A stretch of DNA of 64,000 nt, taken from NCBI RefSeq assembly GCF_051020955.1, contig NW_027476161.1, forward strand, positions 62,001-126,000. Reading direction: 5' to 3'. This DNA is from Megalopta genalis (lineage: Eukaryota; Arthropoda; Insecta; Hymenoptera; Halictidae). Position numbers and translations under genes: made by a program. Each line of letters starts with the position of its first letter. Within the stretch, counting starts at the first letter, position 1. Below the pieces are notes generated by a model. That model was given only the letters and a program-made list of their open reading frames with translations, was not told the DNA's origin and did not search any database. Shown piece after piece: positions 25,305 through 38,300 of this stretch.

Positions 25305-25423
25305 TGTAATACGCGAACGGTACGCGTCGCGTGTACAAAACGGTGGTTCGAAATACGTCTTGTTTCCGCGGTCCGTAGAAAAGTTATATATATTTTTCGG
25401 AACGTCTACCGCGGGACGTAACA

Positions 25424-25427
25424 GCTT
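25424..25427. repeat. Target-site duplication, right copy (GCTT)
   Basis: This is the second copy of the 4-bp duplication. The array resumes in register with CATATTGTTGCGAAAC, which has a private G for C compared with sister monomers (CATATTCTTGCG). Confidence 0.75.
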
Positions 25428-26334
25428 CATATTGTTGCGAAACAAATGGTTTAGATTCAGATACTTGTGATAAACATGATTTAGCTTCAAATGCAGGCGA
25501 AACAAACGAATTAGTTTCAAATCCATGCGAAACACATGATTTAGCTTCAAATCCAAGCGAAACACATGGTTTATCTTCATATTCTTGCGAAACAAATGGT
25601 TTAGCTTCATATACTTGCGATAAACATGATTTAGCTTCAACCGCCTGCGAAACAAACGAGTTAGCATTAAAACCAAGCGAGACACATGATTTAGCTTCAA
25701 ATCAATGCGAAGTAGATGGCTTAGCTTCATATCCATGCGAAACAAATGATTTAGCTTCAAATACTTGCGATATAAGTGATATAGATTCAACTGCAGGCAA
25801 AACAAACGAGGTAGCTTCAAATCCATGCGAAACAAATGATTTAGCTTCAAATACTTGCGTTATAAATGATATAACATCAAATGCAGGCAAAACAAACGAG
25901 TTAGCTTCAGATCCATTCGGAACACAAGATTTAGCTTCAAATCAATGCGAAGCACATGGTTTAGCTTCATATACTTGCGAAACAAGTGGTTTAGCTTCAG
26001 ATACTTGTGATAAACATGATTTAGCTTCAACTGCATGCGAAACAAACGAGTTAGTTTATAATCCAAGCGAAACACACGATTTAGCTTCAAGTCAATGCGA
26101 AGTAGAAGGCATAGCTTCAAATCGATGCCATACGAATGATTTAGCTTGAAATACCTGGGATAGAAGTGACATAGCTTCAAATGCAGGCGAAACAAACGAG
26201 TTAGCTTTAAGTCTATGCGAAACACATGATTTAGATTCAAATTCATGCGAAACGCGTGGTTTAGCTTCATATTCTTGCGAAACAAATGGTTTAGATTCAG
26301 ATACTTGTGATAAACATGATTTAGCTTCAAATGA

Positions 26335-26354
26335 TAACTCGAAAAAACGAGTTA
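26335..26354. repeat. Private 7-bp inverted repeat replacing part of a monomer
   Basis: TAACTCG (26,335-26,341), AAAAAA, then CGAGTTA (26,348-26,354). Sister monomers read CAAATGCAGGCGAAACAAAC and then CGAGTTA here. The left arm is therefore a reverse-complement copy of the adjacent right arm that replaced about ten normal bases. Confidence 0.8.
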
Positions 26355-27087
26355 GTTTCAAATCCATGCGAAACACATGGTTTAGCTTCAAATCCGAGCG
26401 AAACACATGGTTTAGCTTCATATTCTTGCGAAACAAATGGTTTAGCTTCATATACTTGTGATAAACATGATTTAGCTTCAACCGCATGCGAAACAAACGA
26501 GTTAGCATTAAAACCAAGCGAGACACGTGATTTAGCTTCAAATTAATGCGAAGTAGATGGCTTAACTTCATATCCATGCGAAACAAATGACTCAGCTTCA
26601 AATACTTGCGAATATAAGTGATACAGCTTCAAATGCATGCGAGAGAAACGAGTTAGCATCAAATCCATGTGAAACACATGATTTAGCTAAAAATCAATGC
26701 GAAGTAGAAGGCGTAGCTTCAAATCCATGCGGAACAAATGATTTAGCTTCAAATACTTGCGATACAAGTGAACTAGCTTCAAATGTAGGCGAAACAAACC
26801 AGGTAGCTTCAATTCCATGCGAAACACATGATTTAGCTTAAATTTCTTGCGAAACAAATGATTTAGCTTCAAATACTTGCGATATAAATGATATAAAATC
26901 AAATGCAGGCAAAACAAACGAGTTAGCTTCAGATCCATGCGGAACACAAGATTTAGCTTCAAATCAATGCGAAACACATGGTTTAGCTTCATATACTTGC
27001 GAAACAAGTGGTTCAGCTTCAGATACTTGTGATAAACATGATTTAGCTTCAACTCCATGCGAAACAATCGCGTTAGTTTCAAATCAA

Positions 27088-27243
27088 TGCGCATTTGATG
27101 TCAGCTTCAAGTTCATGCGAAGCAAACGATTTATCTTCAGATACTGGCGATGCAAGTGATATAGCATCAAATGCGGGCGAAAAGAACGAGTTATCTTCAA
27201 ATCCATGCGAAACACGTTATTTAGGTTCAAACGAAAGATTTAG
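27088..27243 (+). repeat. Marker cassette K, diverged copy at the A/B boundary
   Basis: It carries the same TGCGCATTTGATGTCAGC start and the same order of landmarks as the other copies. It has several private changes (AAGTTCATGCG, GATGCAAGTG, ATAGCATC, CACGTTATTTAGG) and one A fewer in the AAACGAAAG part. It is the most divergent of the seven copies and sits exactly where A-type array gives way to B-type. Confidence 0.8.
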
Positions 27244-29030
27244 ATTCAAATACTTGCGAAATAAATGATATAGCTTCAGATGTAGGCAAAACAAACGAGT
27301 TAGCTTCAAATCCATGCGAAACACATGATTTAGTTTCAAATCAATGCGAAGTAGTAGGCATAGCTTCATATCCATGCGAAACAAATGATTTAGTTTCACA
27401 TACTTGCGATATAAATGATATAGCTTCAAATGCAGGCGAAACAAACGAGTTAGCTTCAAATCCAAGCGAAACACATGATTTACCTTCAAATTAATGCGAA
27501 GTAGAAGGCTTATCCTCAAAGCCATGCGACACAAATGATTCAGATTCAAATACTTGCAATATAATTGATATAGCTTCAATTGCAGGCGAAACAAACGAGG
27601 TAGCTTCAAATCGAAGCGAAACACATGATTTAGTTCCAAATCAATGCGAAGTAGGAGGCTTATCCTCAAAGCCATGCGACACAAATGATTTAACTTCAAA
27701 TACTTGCGATATAATTGATATAGCTTCAAATGCAGGCGAAATAAACGAGTTAGCCTCAAATCTATGTGAAACACATGAGTCAGCTTCTAATTCATGCGAA
27801 ACACATGGTTTAGCTTCATATTCTTGCGAAACAAATGGTTTAGATTCCGATAATTGTGATAAACATTATTTAGCTTCAAATGCAGGCGAAACACATAATT
27901 TAGATACAAACCAATGCGACGTAGAAGGCTTAGCTTCAAATCCATGCGAAACACATGATTTAGCATCAATTCCATGGGAGAAAAATGATTTAGATTCAAA
28001 TTCATGCGTAACACATGGTTTAGCTTCATATTCTTGTGAAACAAATGGGTTTGCTTCTGATAATTGTGATAAACATGATTTAGCTTCAACTGCATACGAA
28101 ACAAACGAGTTAGCTTCAAATTCAAGGGAAACACATGATTTAGATTCAAATTAATGCGAAGTAGAAGGCTTATCCTCAAAGCCATGCAACACAAATGATT
28201 TAGCTTCATATACTTGCGATATAAATGATATATCTTCAAATGCAGGCGAAACAAACGAGTTAGCTTCAAATCCAAGCGAAACACATTGTTTAGTTTCAAA
28301 TCAATGCGAAGTAGGAGGCTTATCCTCAAAGCCATGCGACGCAAATGATTTAGCTTCAAATACTTGCGATATAACTGATATAGCTTCAAATGCAGGCGAA
28401 ATAAACGAGTTAGCTTCAAATCTGTGCGAAACACATGATTTAGCTTCAAATCCATGCGAACCACATGATTTAGTTTCAAATCAATGTGAAGTAGAAGGCT
28501 TAGCTTCAAATCCATGCGAAACACATGATTTAGTTTCAAATCAATGCGAAGCAGAAGGCTTAGCTTCAAATCCATGCGACACAAATGATTTAGCTTCAAA
28601 TACTTGCGATAGAAGTGATATAGCTTCAGTGCAGGCGAAACAAACGAGTTAACTTCAAAGCCATGCAACACAAATGATTTAGCTTCATATACTTGCGATA
28701 TAAATGATATAGCTTCAAATGCAGGCGAAACAAACGAGTTAGCTTCAAATCCAAGCGAAACACATGGTTTAGTTTCAAATCAATGCGAAGTAGGAGGCTT
28801 ATCCTCAAAGCCATGCGACGCAAATGATTTAGCTTCAAATACTTGCGATATAACTGATATAGCTTCAAATGCAGGCGATATAAACGAGTTAGCTTCAAAT
28901 CTGTGCGAAACACATGATTTAGCTTCAAATCCATGCGAACCACATGATTTAGTTTCAAATCAATGTGAAGTAGAAGGCTTAGCTTCAAATCCATGCGAAA
29001 CACATGATTTAGTTTCAAATCAATGCGAAG

Positions 29031-32000
29031 CAGAAGGCTTAGCTTCAAATCCATGCGAAACAAATGATTTAGTTTCACATACTTGCGATATAAATGATAT
29101 AGCTTCAAATGCTGGCGAAACAAACGAGTTAGCTTCAAATCCAAGCGAAGCACGTGATTTACCTTCAAATTAATGCGAAGTAGAAGGCTTATCCTCAAAG
29201 CCATGCGACACAAATGATTTAGCTTCAAATACTTGCGATACAATTGATATAGCTTCAAATGCATGCGAAACAAACGAGTTAGCTTCAAATCCAAGCGAAA
29301 CACATGATTTAGTTCCAAATCAATGCGAAGTAAAAGGTTTAGCTTCAAATCCAAGCGAAACACATGATTTTCCTTCAAATTAATGCGAAGTAGAAGGCTT
29401 ATTCTCAAAGCCATGCGACACAAATGATTTAGCTTCAAATACTTCCGATACAATTGATATAGCTTCAAATGCATGCGAAACAAACAAGTTAGCTTCAAAT
29501 CCAAGCGAAACACATGATTTAGTTCCAAATCAATGCGAAGTAGAAGGCTTAGCTTCAAATCCAAGCGAAACACATGATTTACCTTCAAATTAATGCGAAG
29601 TAGAAGGCTTATCCTCAAAGCCATGCGACACAAATGATTCAGCTTCAAATACTTGCGATATAATTGATTTAGCTTCAAATGCAAGCGAAACAAACGAGTT
29701 AGATTCAAATCCAAGCAAAACAGATGATTTAGTTTCAAATCAATGCGAAGGGGAAGGCTTAGCTTCAAATCCATGCGACACAAATGATTTAGCTTCAAAT
29801 ACTTGCGATAGAAGTGATATAGCTTCAATGCAGGCGAAACAAACGAGTTAGCTTCAAAGCCATGCAACACAAATGATTTAGCTTCATATACTTGCGATAT
29901 AAATGATATAGCTTCAAATGCAGGCGAAACAAACGAGTTAGCTTCAAATCCAAGCGAAACACATGGTTTAGTTTCAAATCAATGCGAAGTAGGAGGCTTA
30001 TCCTCAAAGCCATGCGACGCAAATGATTTAGCTTCAAATACTTGCGATATAACTGATATAGCTTCAAATGCAGGCGAAATAAACGAGTTAGCTTCAAATC
30101 TGTGCGAAACACATGATTTAGCTTCAAATCCATGCGAACCACATGATTTAGTTTCAAATCAATGTGAAGTAGAAGGCTTAGCTTCAAATCCATGCGAAAC
30201 ACATGATTTAGTTTCAAATCAATGCGAAGCAGAAGGCTTAGCTTCAAATCCATGCGAAACAAATGATTTATTTTCACATACTTGCGATATAAATGATATA
30301 GCTTCAAATGCAGGCGAAACAAACGAGTTAGCTTCAAATCCAAGCGAAGCACGTGATTTACCTTCAAATTAATGCGAAGTAGAAGGCTTATCCTCAAAGC
30401 CATGCGACGCAAATGATTTAGCTTCAAATACTTGCGATATAACTGATATAGCTTCAAATGCAGGCGAAATAAACGAGTTAGCTTCAAATCTGTGCGAAAC
30501 ACATGATTTAGCTTCAAATCCATGCGAACCACATGATTTAGTTTCAAATCAATGTGAAGTAGAAGGCTTAGCTTCAAATCCATGCGAAACACATGATTTA
30601 GTTTCACATCAATGCGAAGCAGAAGGCTTAGCTTCAAATCCATGCGAAACAAATGATTTAGTTTCACATACTTGCGATATAAATGATATAGCTTCAAATG
30701 CAGGCGAAACAAACGAGTTAGCATCAAATCCAAGCGAAGCACGTGATTTACCTTCAAATTAATGCGAAGTAGAAGGCTTATCCTCAAAGCCATGCGACAC
30801 TAATGATTTAGCTTCAAATACTTGCGATACAATTGATATAGCTTCAAATGCATGCGAAACAAACGAGTTAGCTTCAAAACCAAGCGAAACACATGATTTA
30901 GTTCCAAATCAATGCGAAGTAGAAGGCTTAGCTTCAAATCCATGCGACAAAAATGATTTAGCTTCAAATACTTGCGATAGAAGTGATATAGCTTCAATGC
31001 AGGCGAAACAAACGAGTTAGCTTCAAAGCCATGCAACACTAATGATTTAGCTTCATATACTTGCGATATAAATGATATAGCTTCAAATGCAGGCGATACA
31101 AACGAGTTAGCTTCAAATCCAAGCGAAACACATGGTTTAGTTTCAAATCAATGCGAAGTAGGAGGCTTATCCTCAAAGCCATGCGACACAAATGATTTAG
31201 CTTCAAATACTTGCGATATAACTGATATAGCATCAAATGCAGGCGAAATAAACGAGTTAGCCTCAAATCTGTGCGAAACACATGATTTAGCTTCAAATCC
31301 ATGCGAACCACATGATTTAGTTTCAAATCAATGTGAAGTAGAAGGCTTAGCTTCAAATCCATGCGAAACACATGATTTAGTTTCAAATCAATGCGAAGCA
31401 GAAGGCTTAGCTTCAAATCCATGCGAAACAAATGATTTAGTATCACATACTTGCGATATAAATGATATAGCTTCAAATGCAGGCGAAACAAACGAGTTAG
31501 CTTCAAATCCAAGCGAAGCACGTGATTTACCTTCAAATTAATGCGAAGTAGAAGGCTTATCCTCAAAGCCATGCGACACTAATTATTTAGCTTCAAATAC
31601 TTGCGATACAATTGATATAGCTTCAAATGCATGCGAAACAAACGAGTTAGCTTCAAAACCAAGCGAAACACATGATTTAGTTCCAAATCAATGCGAAGTA
31701 GAAGGCTTAGCTTCAAATCCATGCGACACAAATGATTCAGCTTCAAATACTTGCGATAGAAGTGATATAGCTTCAATGCAGGCGAAACAAACGAGTTAGC
31801 TTCAAAGCCATGCAACACTAATGATTTAGCTTCATATACTTGCGATATAAATGATATAGCTTCAAATGCAGGCGATACAAACGAGTTAGCTTCAAATCCA
31901 AGCGAAACACATGGTTTAGTTTCAAATCAATGCGAAGTAGGAGGCTTAACCTCAAAGCCATGCGACACAAATGATTTAGCTTCAAATACTTGCGATATAA

Positions 32001-35000
32001 CTGATATAGCATCAAATGCAGGCGAAATAAGCGAGTTAGCCTCAAATCTGTGCGAAACACATGATTTAGCTTCAAATCCATGCGAACCACATGATTTAGT
32101 TTCAAATCAATGTGAAGTAGAAGGCTTAGCTTCAAATCCATGCGAAACACATGATTTAGTTTCAAATCAATGCGAAACAGAAGGCTTAGCTTCAAATCCA
32201 TGCGAAACAAATGATTTAGTTTCACATACTTGCGATATAAATGATATAGCTTCAAATGCTGGCGAAACAAACGAGTTAGCTTCAAATCCAAGCGAAGCAC
32301 GTGATTTACCTTCAAATTAATGCGAAGTAGAAGGCTTATCCTCAAAGCCATGCGACACAAATGATTTAGCTTCAAATACTTGCGATACAATTGATATAGC
32401 TTCAAATGCATGCGAAACAAACGAGTTAGCTTCAAATCCAAGCGAAACACATGATTTAGTTCCAAATCAATGCGAAGTAAAAGGTTTAGCTTCAAATCCA
32501 AGCGAAACACATGATTTTCCTTCAAATTAATGCGAAGTAGAAGGCTTATTCTCAAAGCCATGCGACACAAATGATTTAGCTTCAAATACTTCCGATACAA
32601 TTGATATAGCTTCAAATGCATGCGAAACAAACAAGTTAGCTTCAAATCCAAGCGAAACACATGATTTAGTTCCAAATCAATGCGAAGTAGAAGGCTTAGC
32701 TTCAAATCCAAGCGAAACACATGATTTACCTTCAAATTAATGCGAAGTAGAAGGCTTATCCTCAAAGCCATGCGACACAAATGATTCAGCTTCAAATACT
32801 TGCGATATAATTGATTTAGCTTCAAATGCAAGCGAAACAAACGAGTTAGATTCAAATCCAAGCAAAACAGATGATTTAGTTTCAAATCAATGCGAAGGGG
32901 AAGGCTTAGCTTCAAATCCATGCGACACAAATGATTTAGCTTCAAATACTTGCGATAGAAGTGATATAGCTTCAATGCAGGCGAAACAAACGAGTTAGCT
33001 TCAAAGCCATGCAACACAAATGATTTAGCTTCATATACTTGCGATATAAATGATATAGCTTCAAATGCAGGCGAAACAAACGAGTTAGCTTCAAATCCAA
33101 GCGAAACACATGGTTTAGTTTCAAATCAATGCGAAGTAGGAGGCTTATCCTCAAAGCCATGCGACGCAAATGATTTAGCTTCAAATACTTGCGATATAAC
33201 TGATATAGCTTCAAATGCAGGCGAAATAAACGAGTTAGCTTCAAATCTGTGCGAAACACATGATTTAGCTTCAAATCCATGCGAACCACATGATTTAGTT
33301 TCAAATCAATGTGAAGTAGAAGGCTTAGCTTCAAATCCATGCGAAACACATGATTTAGTTTCAAATCAATGCGAAGCAGAAGGCTTAGCTTCAAATCCAT
33401 GCGAAACAAATGATTTATTTTCACATACTTGCGATATAAATGATATAGCTTCAAATGCAGGCGAAACAAACGAGTTAGCTTCAAATCCAAGCGAAGCACG
33501 TGATTTACCTTCAAATTAATGCGAAGTAGAAGGCTTATCCTCAAAGCCATGCGACGCAAATGATTTAGCTTCAAATACTTGCGATATAACTGATATAGCT
33601 TCAAATGCAGGCGAAATAAACGAGTTAGCTTCAAATCTGTGCGAAACACATGATTTAGCTTCAAATCCATGCGAACCACATGATTTAGTTTCAAATCAAT
33701 GTGAAGTAGAAGGCTTAGCTTCAAATCCATGCGAAACACATGATTTAGTTTCACATCAATGCGAAGCAGAAGGCTTAGCTTCAAATCCATGCGAAACAAA
33801 TGATTTAGTTTCACATACTTGCGATATAAATGATATAGCTTCAAATGCAGGCGAAACAAACGAGTTAGCATCAAATCCAAGCGAAGCACGTGATTTACCT
33901 TCAAATTAATGCGAAGTAGAAGGCTTATCCTCAAAGCCATGCGACACTAATGATTTAGCTTCAAATACTTGCGATACAATTGATATAGCTTCAAATGCAT
34001 GCGAAACAAACGAGTTAGCTTCAAAACCAAGCGAAACACATGATTTAGTTCCAAATCAATGCGAAGTAGAAGGCTTAGCTTCAAATCCATGCGACAAAAA
34101 TGATTTAGCTTCAAATACTTGCGATAGAAGTGATATAGCTTCAATGCAGGCGAAACAAACGAGTTAGCTTCAAAGCCATGCAACACTAATGATTTAGCTT
34201 CATATACTTGCGATATAAATGATATAGCTTCAAATGCAGGCGATACAAACGAGTTAGCTTCAAATCCAAGCGAAACACATGGTTTAGTTTCAAATCAATG
34301 CGAAGTAGGAGGCTTATCCTCAAAGCCATGCGACACAAATGATTTAGCTTCAAATACTTGCGATATAACTGATATAGCATCAAATGCAGGCGAAATAAAC
34401 GAGTTAGCCTCAAATCTGTGCGAAACACATGATTTAGCTTCAAATCCATGCGAACCACATGATTTAGTTTCAAATCAATGTGAAGTAGAAGGCTTAGCTT
34501 CAAATCCATGCGAAACACATGATTTAGTTTCAAATCAATGCGAAGCAGAAGGCTTAGCTTCAAATCCATGCGAAACAAATGATTTAGTATCACATACTTG
34601 CGATATAAATGATATAGCTTCAAATGCAGGCGAAACAAACGAGTTAGCTTCAAATCCAAGCGAAGCACGTGATTTACCTTCAAATTAATGCGAAGTAGAA
34701 GGCTTATCCTCAAAGCCATGCGACACTAATTATTTAGCTTCAAATACTTGCGATACAATTGATATAGCTTCAAATGCATGCGAAACAAACGAGTTAGCTT
34801 CAAAACCAAGCGAAACACATGATTTAGTTCCAAATCAATGCGAAGTAGAAGGCTTAGCTTCAAATCCATGCGACACAAATGATTCAGCTTCAAATACTTG
34901 CGATAGAAGTGATATAGCTTCAATGCAGGCGAAACAAACGAGTTAGCTTCAAAGCCATGCAACACTAATGATTTAGCTTCATATACTTGCGATATAAATG

Positions 35001-35324
35001 ATATAGCTTCAAATGCAGGCGATACAAACGAGTTAGCTTCAAATCCAAGCGAAACACATGGTTTAGTTTCAAATCAATGCGAAGTAGGAGGCTTAACCTC
35101 AAAGCCATGCGACACAAATGATTTAGCTTCAAATACTTGCGATATAACTGATATAGCATCAAATGCAGGCGAAATAAGCGAGTTAGCCTCAAATCTGTGC
35201 GAAACACATGATTTAGCTTCAAATCCATGCGAACCACATGATTTAGTTTCAAATCAATGTGAAGTAGAAGGCTTAGCTTCAAATCCATGCGAAACACATG
35301 ATTTAGTTTCAAATCAATGCGAAA
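29031..35324 (+). repeat. 3,147-bp tandem duplication (105 monomers, two units)
   Basis: Bases 29,031-32,220 match 32,178-35,367 at an offset of 3,147 bp. The units are 29,031-32,177 and 32,178-35,324. The length equals 105 monomers minus three bases, and each unit contains three 29-bp monomers, which explains the deficit. No internal mismatch was noticed in the lines compared. Confidence 0.88.
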
Positions 35325-38300
35325 CAGAAGGCTTAGCTTCAAATCCATGCGAAACAAATGATTTAGTATCACATACTTGCCATATAAATGATATAGCTTC
35401 AAATGCAGGCGAAACAAACGAGTTAGCTTCAAATCCAAGCGAAGCACGTGATTTACCTTCAAATTAATGCGAAGTAGAAGGCTTATCCTCAAAGCCATGC
35501 GACACAAATGATTTAGCTTCAAATACTTGCGATACAATTGATATAGCTACAAATGCATGCGAAACAAACGAGTTAGCTTCAAATACAAGCGAAACACATG
35601 ATTTAGTTCCAAATCAATGCGAAGTAGAAGGCTTAGCTTCAAATCCATGCGACACAAATGATGTAGCTTCAAATACTTGCGATAGAAGTGATATAGCTTC
35701 AATGCAGGCGAAACAAACGAGTTAGCTTCAAAGCCATGCAACACAAATGATTTAGCTTCATATACTTGCTATATAATTGATATAGCTTCAAATGCAGGCG
35801 AAACAAACGAGTTAGCTTCAAATCCAAGCGAAACACATGGTTTAGTTTCAAATCAATGCGAAGTAGGAGGCTTATCCTCAAAGCCATGCGACACAAATGA
35901 TTTAGCTTCAAATACTTGCGATATAACTGATATAGCTTCAAATGCAGGCGAAATAAACGAGTTAGCTTCAAATCTGTGCGAAACACATGATTTAGCTTCA
36001 AATCCATGCGAACCACATGATTTAGTTTCAAATCAATGTGAAGTAGAAGGCTTAGCTTCAAATCCATGCGAAACACATGATTTAGTTTCAAATCAATGCG
36101 AAGCAGAAGGCTTAGCTTCAAATCCATGCGAAACAAATGATTTAGTTTCACATACTTGCGATATAAATGATATAGCTTCAAATGCAGGCGAAACAAACGA
36201 GTTAGCTTCAAATCCAAGCGAAGCACGTGATTTACCTTCAAATTAATGCGAAGTAGAAGGCTTATCCTCAAAGCCATGCGACACAAATGATTTAGCTTCA
36301 AATACTTGCGATACAATTGATATAGCTTCAAATGCATGCGAAACAAACGAGTTAGCTTCAAATACAAGCGAAACACATGATTTAGTTCCAAATCAATGCG
36401 AAGTAGAAGGTTTAGCTTCAAATCCAAGCGAAACACATGATTTTCCTTCAAATTAATGCGAAGTAGAAGGCTTATTCTGAAAGCCATGCGACACAAATGA
36501 TTTAGCTTCAAATACTTGCGATATAATTGATATAGCATCAAATGCAGGCGAAACAAACGAGTTAGCTTCAAATCTGTGCGAAACACATGATTTAGCTTCA
36601 AATCCATGCGAAACACATGATTTAGCTTCAAATCAATCCGAAGTAGAAGGCTTAGCTTCAAATCCATGCGAAACACATGATTTAGTTTCAAATCAATGCG
36701 AAGCAGAAGGCTTAGCTTCAAATCCATGCGAAACAAATGATTTATTTTCACATACTTGCGATATAAATGATATAGCTTCAAATGCAGGCGAAACAAACGA
36801 GTTAGCTTCAAATCCAAGCGAAGCACGTGATTTACCTTCAAATTAATGCGAAGTAGAAGGCTTATCCTCAAAGCCATGCGACGCAAATGATTTAGCTTCA
36901 AATACTTGCGATATAACTGATATAGCTTCAAATGCAGGCGAAATAAACGAGTTAGCTTCAAATCTGTGCGAAACACATGATTTAGCTTCAAATCCATGCG
37001 AACCACATGATTTAGTTTCAAATCAATGTGAAGTAGAAGGCTTAGCTTCAAATCCATGCGAAACACATGATTTAGTTTCACATCAATGCGAAGCAGAAGG
37101 CTTAGCTTCAAATCCATGCGAAACAAATGATTTAGTTTCACATACTTGCGATATAAATGATATAGCTTCAAATGCAGGCGAAACAAACGAGTTAGCATCA
37201 AATCCAAGCGAAGCACGTGATTTACCTTCAAATTAATGCGAAGTAGAAGGCTTATCCTCAAAGCCATGCGACACTAATGATTTAGCTTCAAATACTTGCG
37301 ATACAATTGATATAGCTTCAAATGCATGCGAAACAAACGAGTTAGCTTCAAAACCAAGCGAAACACATGATTTAGTTCCAAATCAATGCGAAGTAGAAGG
37401 CTTAGCTTCAAATCCATGCGACAAAAATGATTTAGCTTCAAATACTTGCGATAGAAGTGATATAGCTTCAATGCAGGCGAAACAAACGAGTTAGCTTCAA
37501 AGCCATGCAACACTAATGATTTAGCTTCATATACTTGCGATATAAATGATATAGCTTCAAATGCAGGCGATACAAACGAGTTAGCTTCAAATCCAAGCGA
37601 AACACATGGTTTAGTTTCAAATCAATGCGAAGTAGGAGGCTTATCCTCAAAGCCATGCGACACAAATGATTTAGCTTCAAATACTTGCGATATAACTGAT
37701 ATAGCATCAAATGCAGGCGAAATAAACGAGTTAGCCTCAAATCTGTGCGAAACACATGATTTAGCTTCAAATCCATGCGAACCACATGATTTAGTTTCAA
37801 ATCAATGTGAAGTAGAAGGCTTAGCTTCAAATCCATGCGAAACACATGATTTAGTTTCAAATCAATGCGAAGCAGAAGGCTTAGCTTCAAATCCATGCGA
37901 AACAAATGATTTAGTATCACATACTTGCGATATAAATGATATAGCTTCAAATGCAGGCGAAACAAACGAGTTAGCTTCAAATCCAAGCGAAGCACGTGAT
38001 TTACCTTCAAATTAATGCGAAGTAGAAGGCTTATCCTCAAAGCCATGCGACACTAATTATTTAGCTTCAAATACTTGCGATACAATTGATATAGCTTCAA
38101 ATGCATGCGAAACAAACGAGTTAGCTTCAAAACCAAGCGAAACACATGATTTAGTTCCAAATCAATGCGAAGTAGAAGGCTTAGCTTCAAATCCATGCGA
38201 CACAAATGATTCAGCTTCAAATACTTGCGATAGAAGTGATATAGCTTCAATGCAGGCGAAACAAACGAGTTAGCTTCAAAGCCATGCAACACTAATGATT

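Larger units (their letters stand above)
23806..25423. mobile_element. LTR-like insertion, probably a solo LTR (Ty3/gypsy type)
   Basis: A 1,618-bp non-satellite segment starts with TGTTACGTC and ends with GACGTAACA, so the ends are a 9-bp inverted repeat bounded by TG...CA. It is flanked by a 4-bp direct repeat GCTT (23,802-23,805 and 25,424-25,427). Removing the segment and one GCTT restores a normal monomer that continues in register (GGTTTAGCTT then CATATT). TG...CA ends with a 4-6 bp target duplication are typical of LTR retrotransposons, and 4-5 bp of Ty3/gypsy. No reverse transcriptase, integrase, primer-binding site or second LTR is present, so I infer a solo LTR left by LTR-LTR recombination. 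A non-autonomous element is the alternative. The right two thirds are clearly richer in GC than the array. Confidence 0.68.
25424..27087 (+). repeat. A-type array right of the insertion
   Basis: The array resumes in the same monomer and in the same higher-order context as before the insertion (CATATTGTTGCG, then the GATTCAGATACTTGTG type). It is ordinary A-type apart from the palindromic scar at 26,335-26,354 and a 31-bp monomer near 26,612. No gene was seen. Confidence 0.88.

Noticed and set aside
25344..25353. tRNA-like B-box GGTTCGAAAT in the insertion (SINE or tRNA)
   Set aside because: The bases after GGTTCGA do not fit the B-box, no convincing A-box lies at the right distance, and no cloverleaf can be drawn.
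25384..25393. TATA-box TTATATATAT near the right end of the insertion
   Set aside because: It lies only about 30 bp from the element end, downstream of the splice donor and far from the other promoter motifs. It is a simple AT stretch.
23806..25423. Cut-and-paste DNA transposon
   Set aside because: The inverted repeats are only 9 bp with TG...CA ends, the 4-bp duplication GCTT does not fit TA- or TTAA-targeting families or 8-bp hAT duplications, and no transposase is present. It is not fully excluded.
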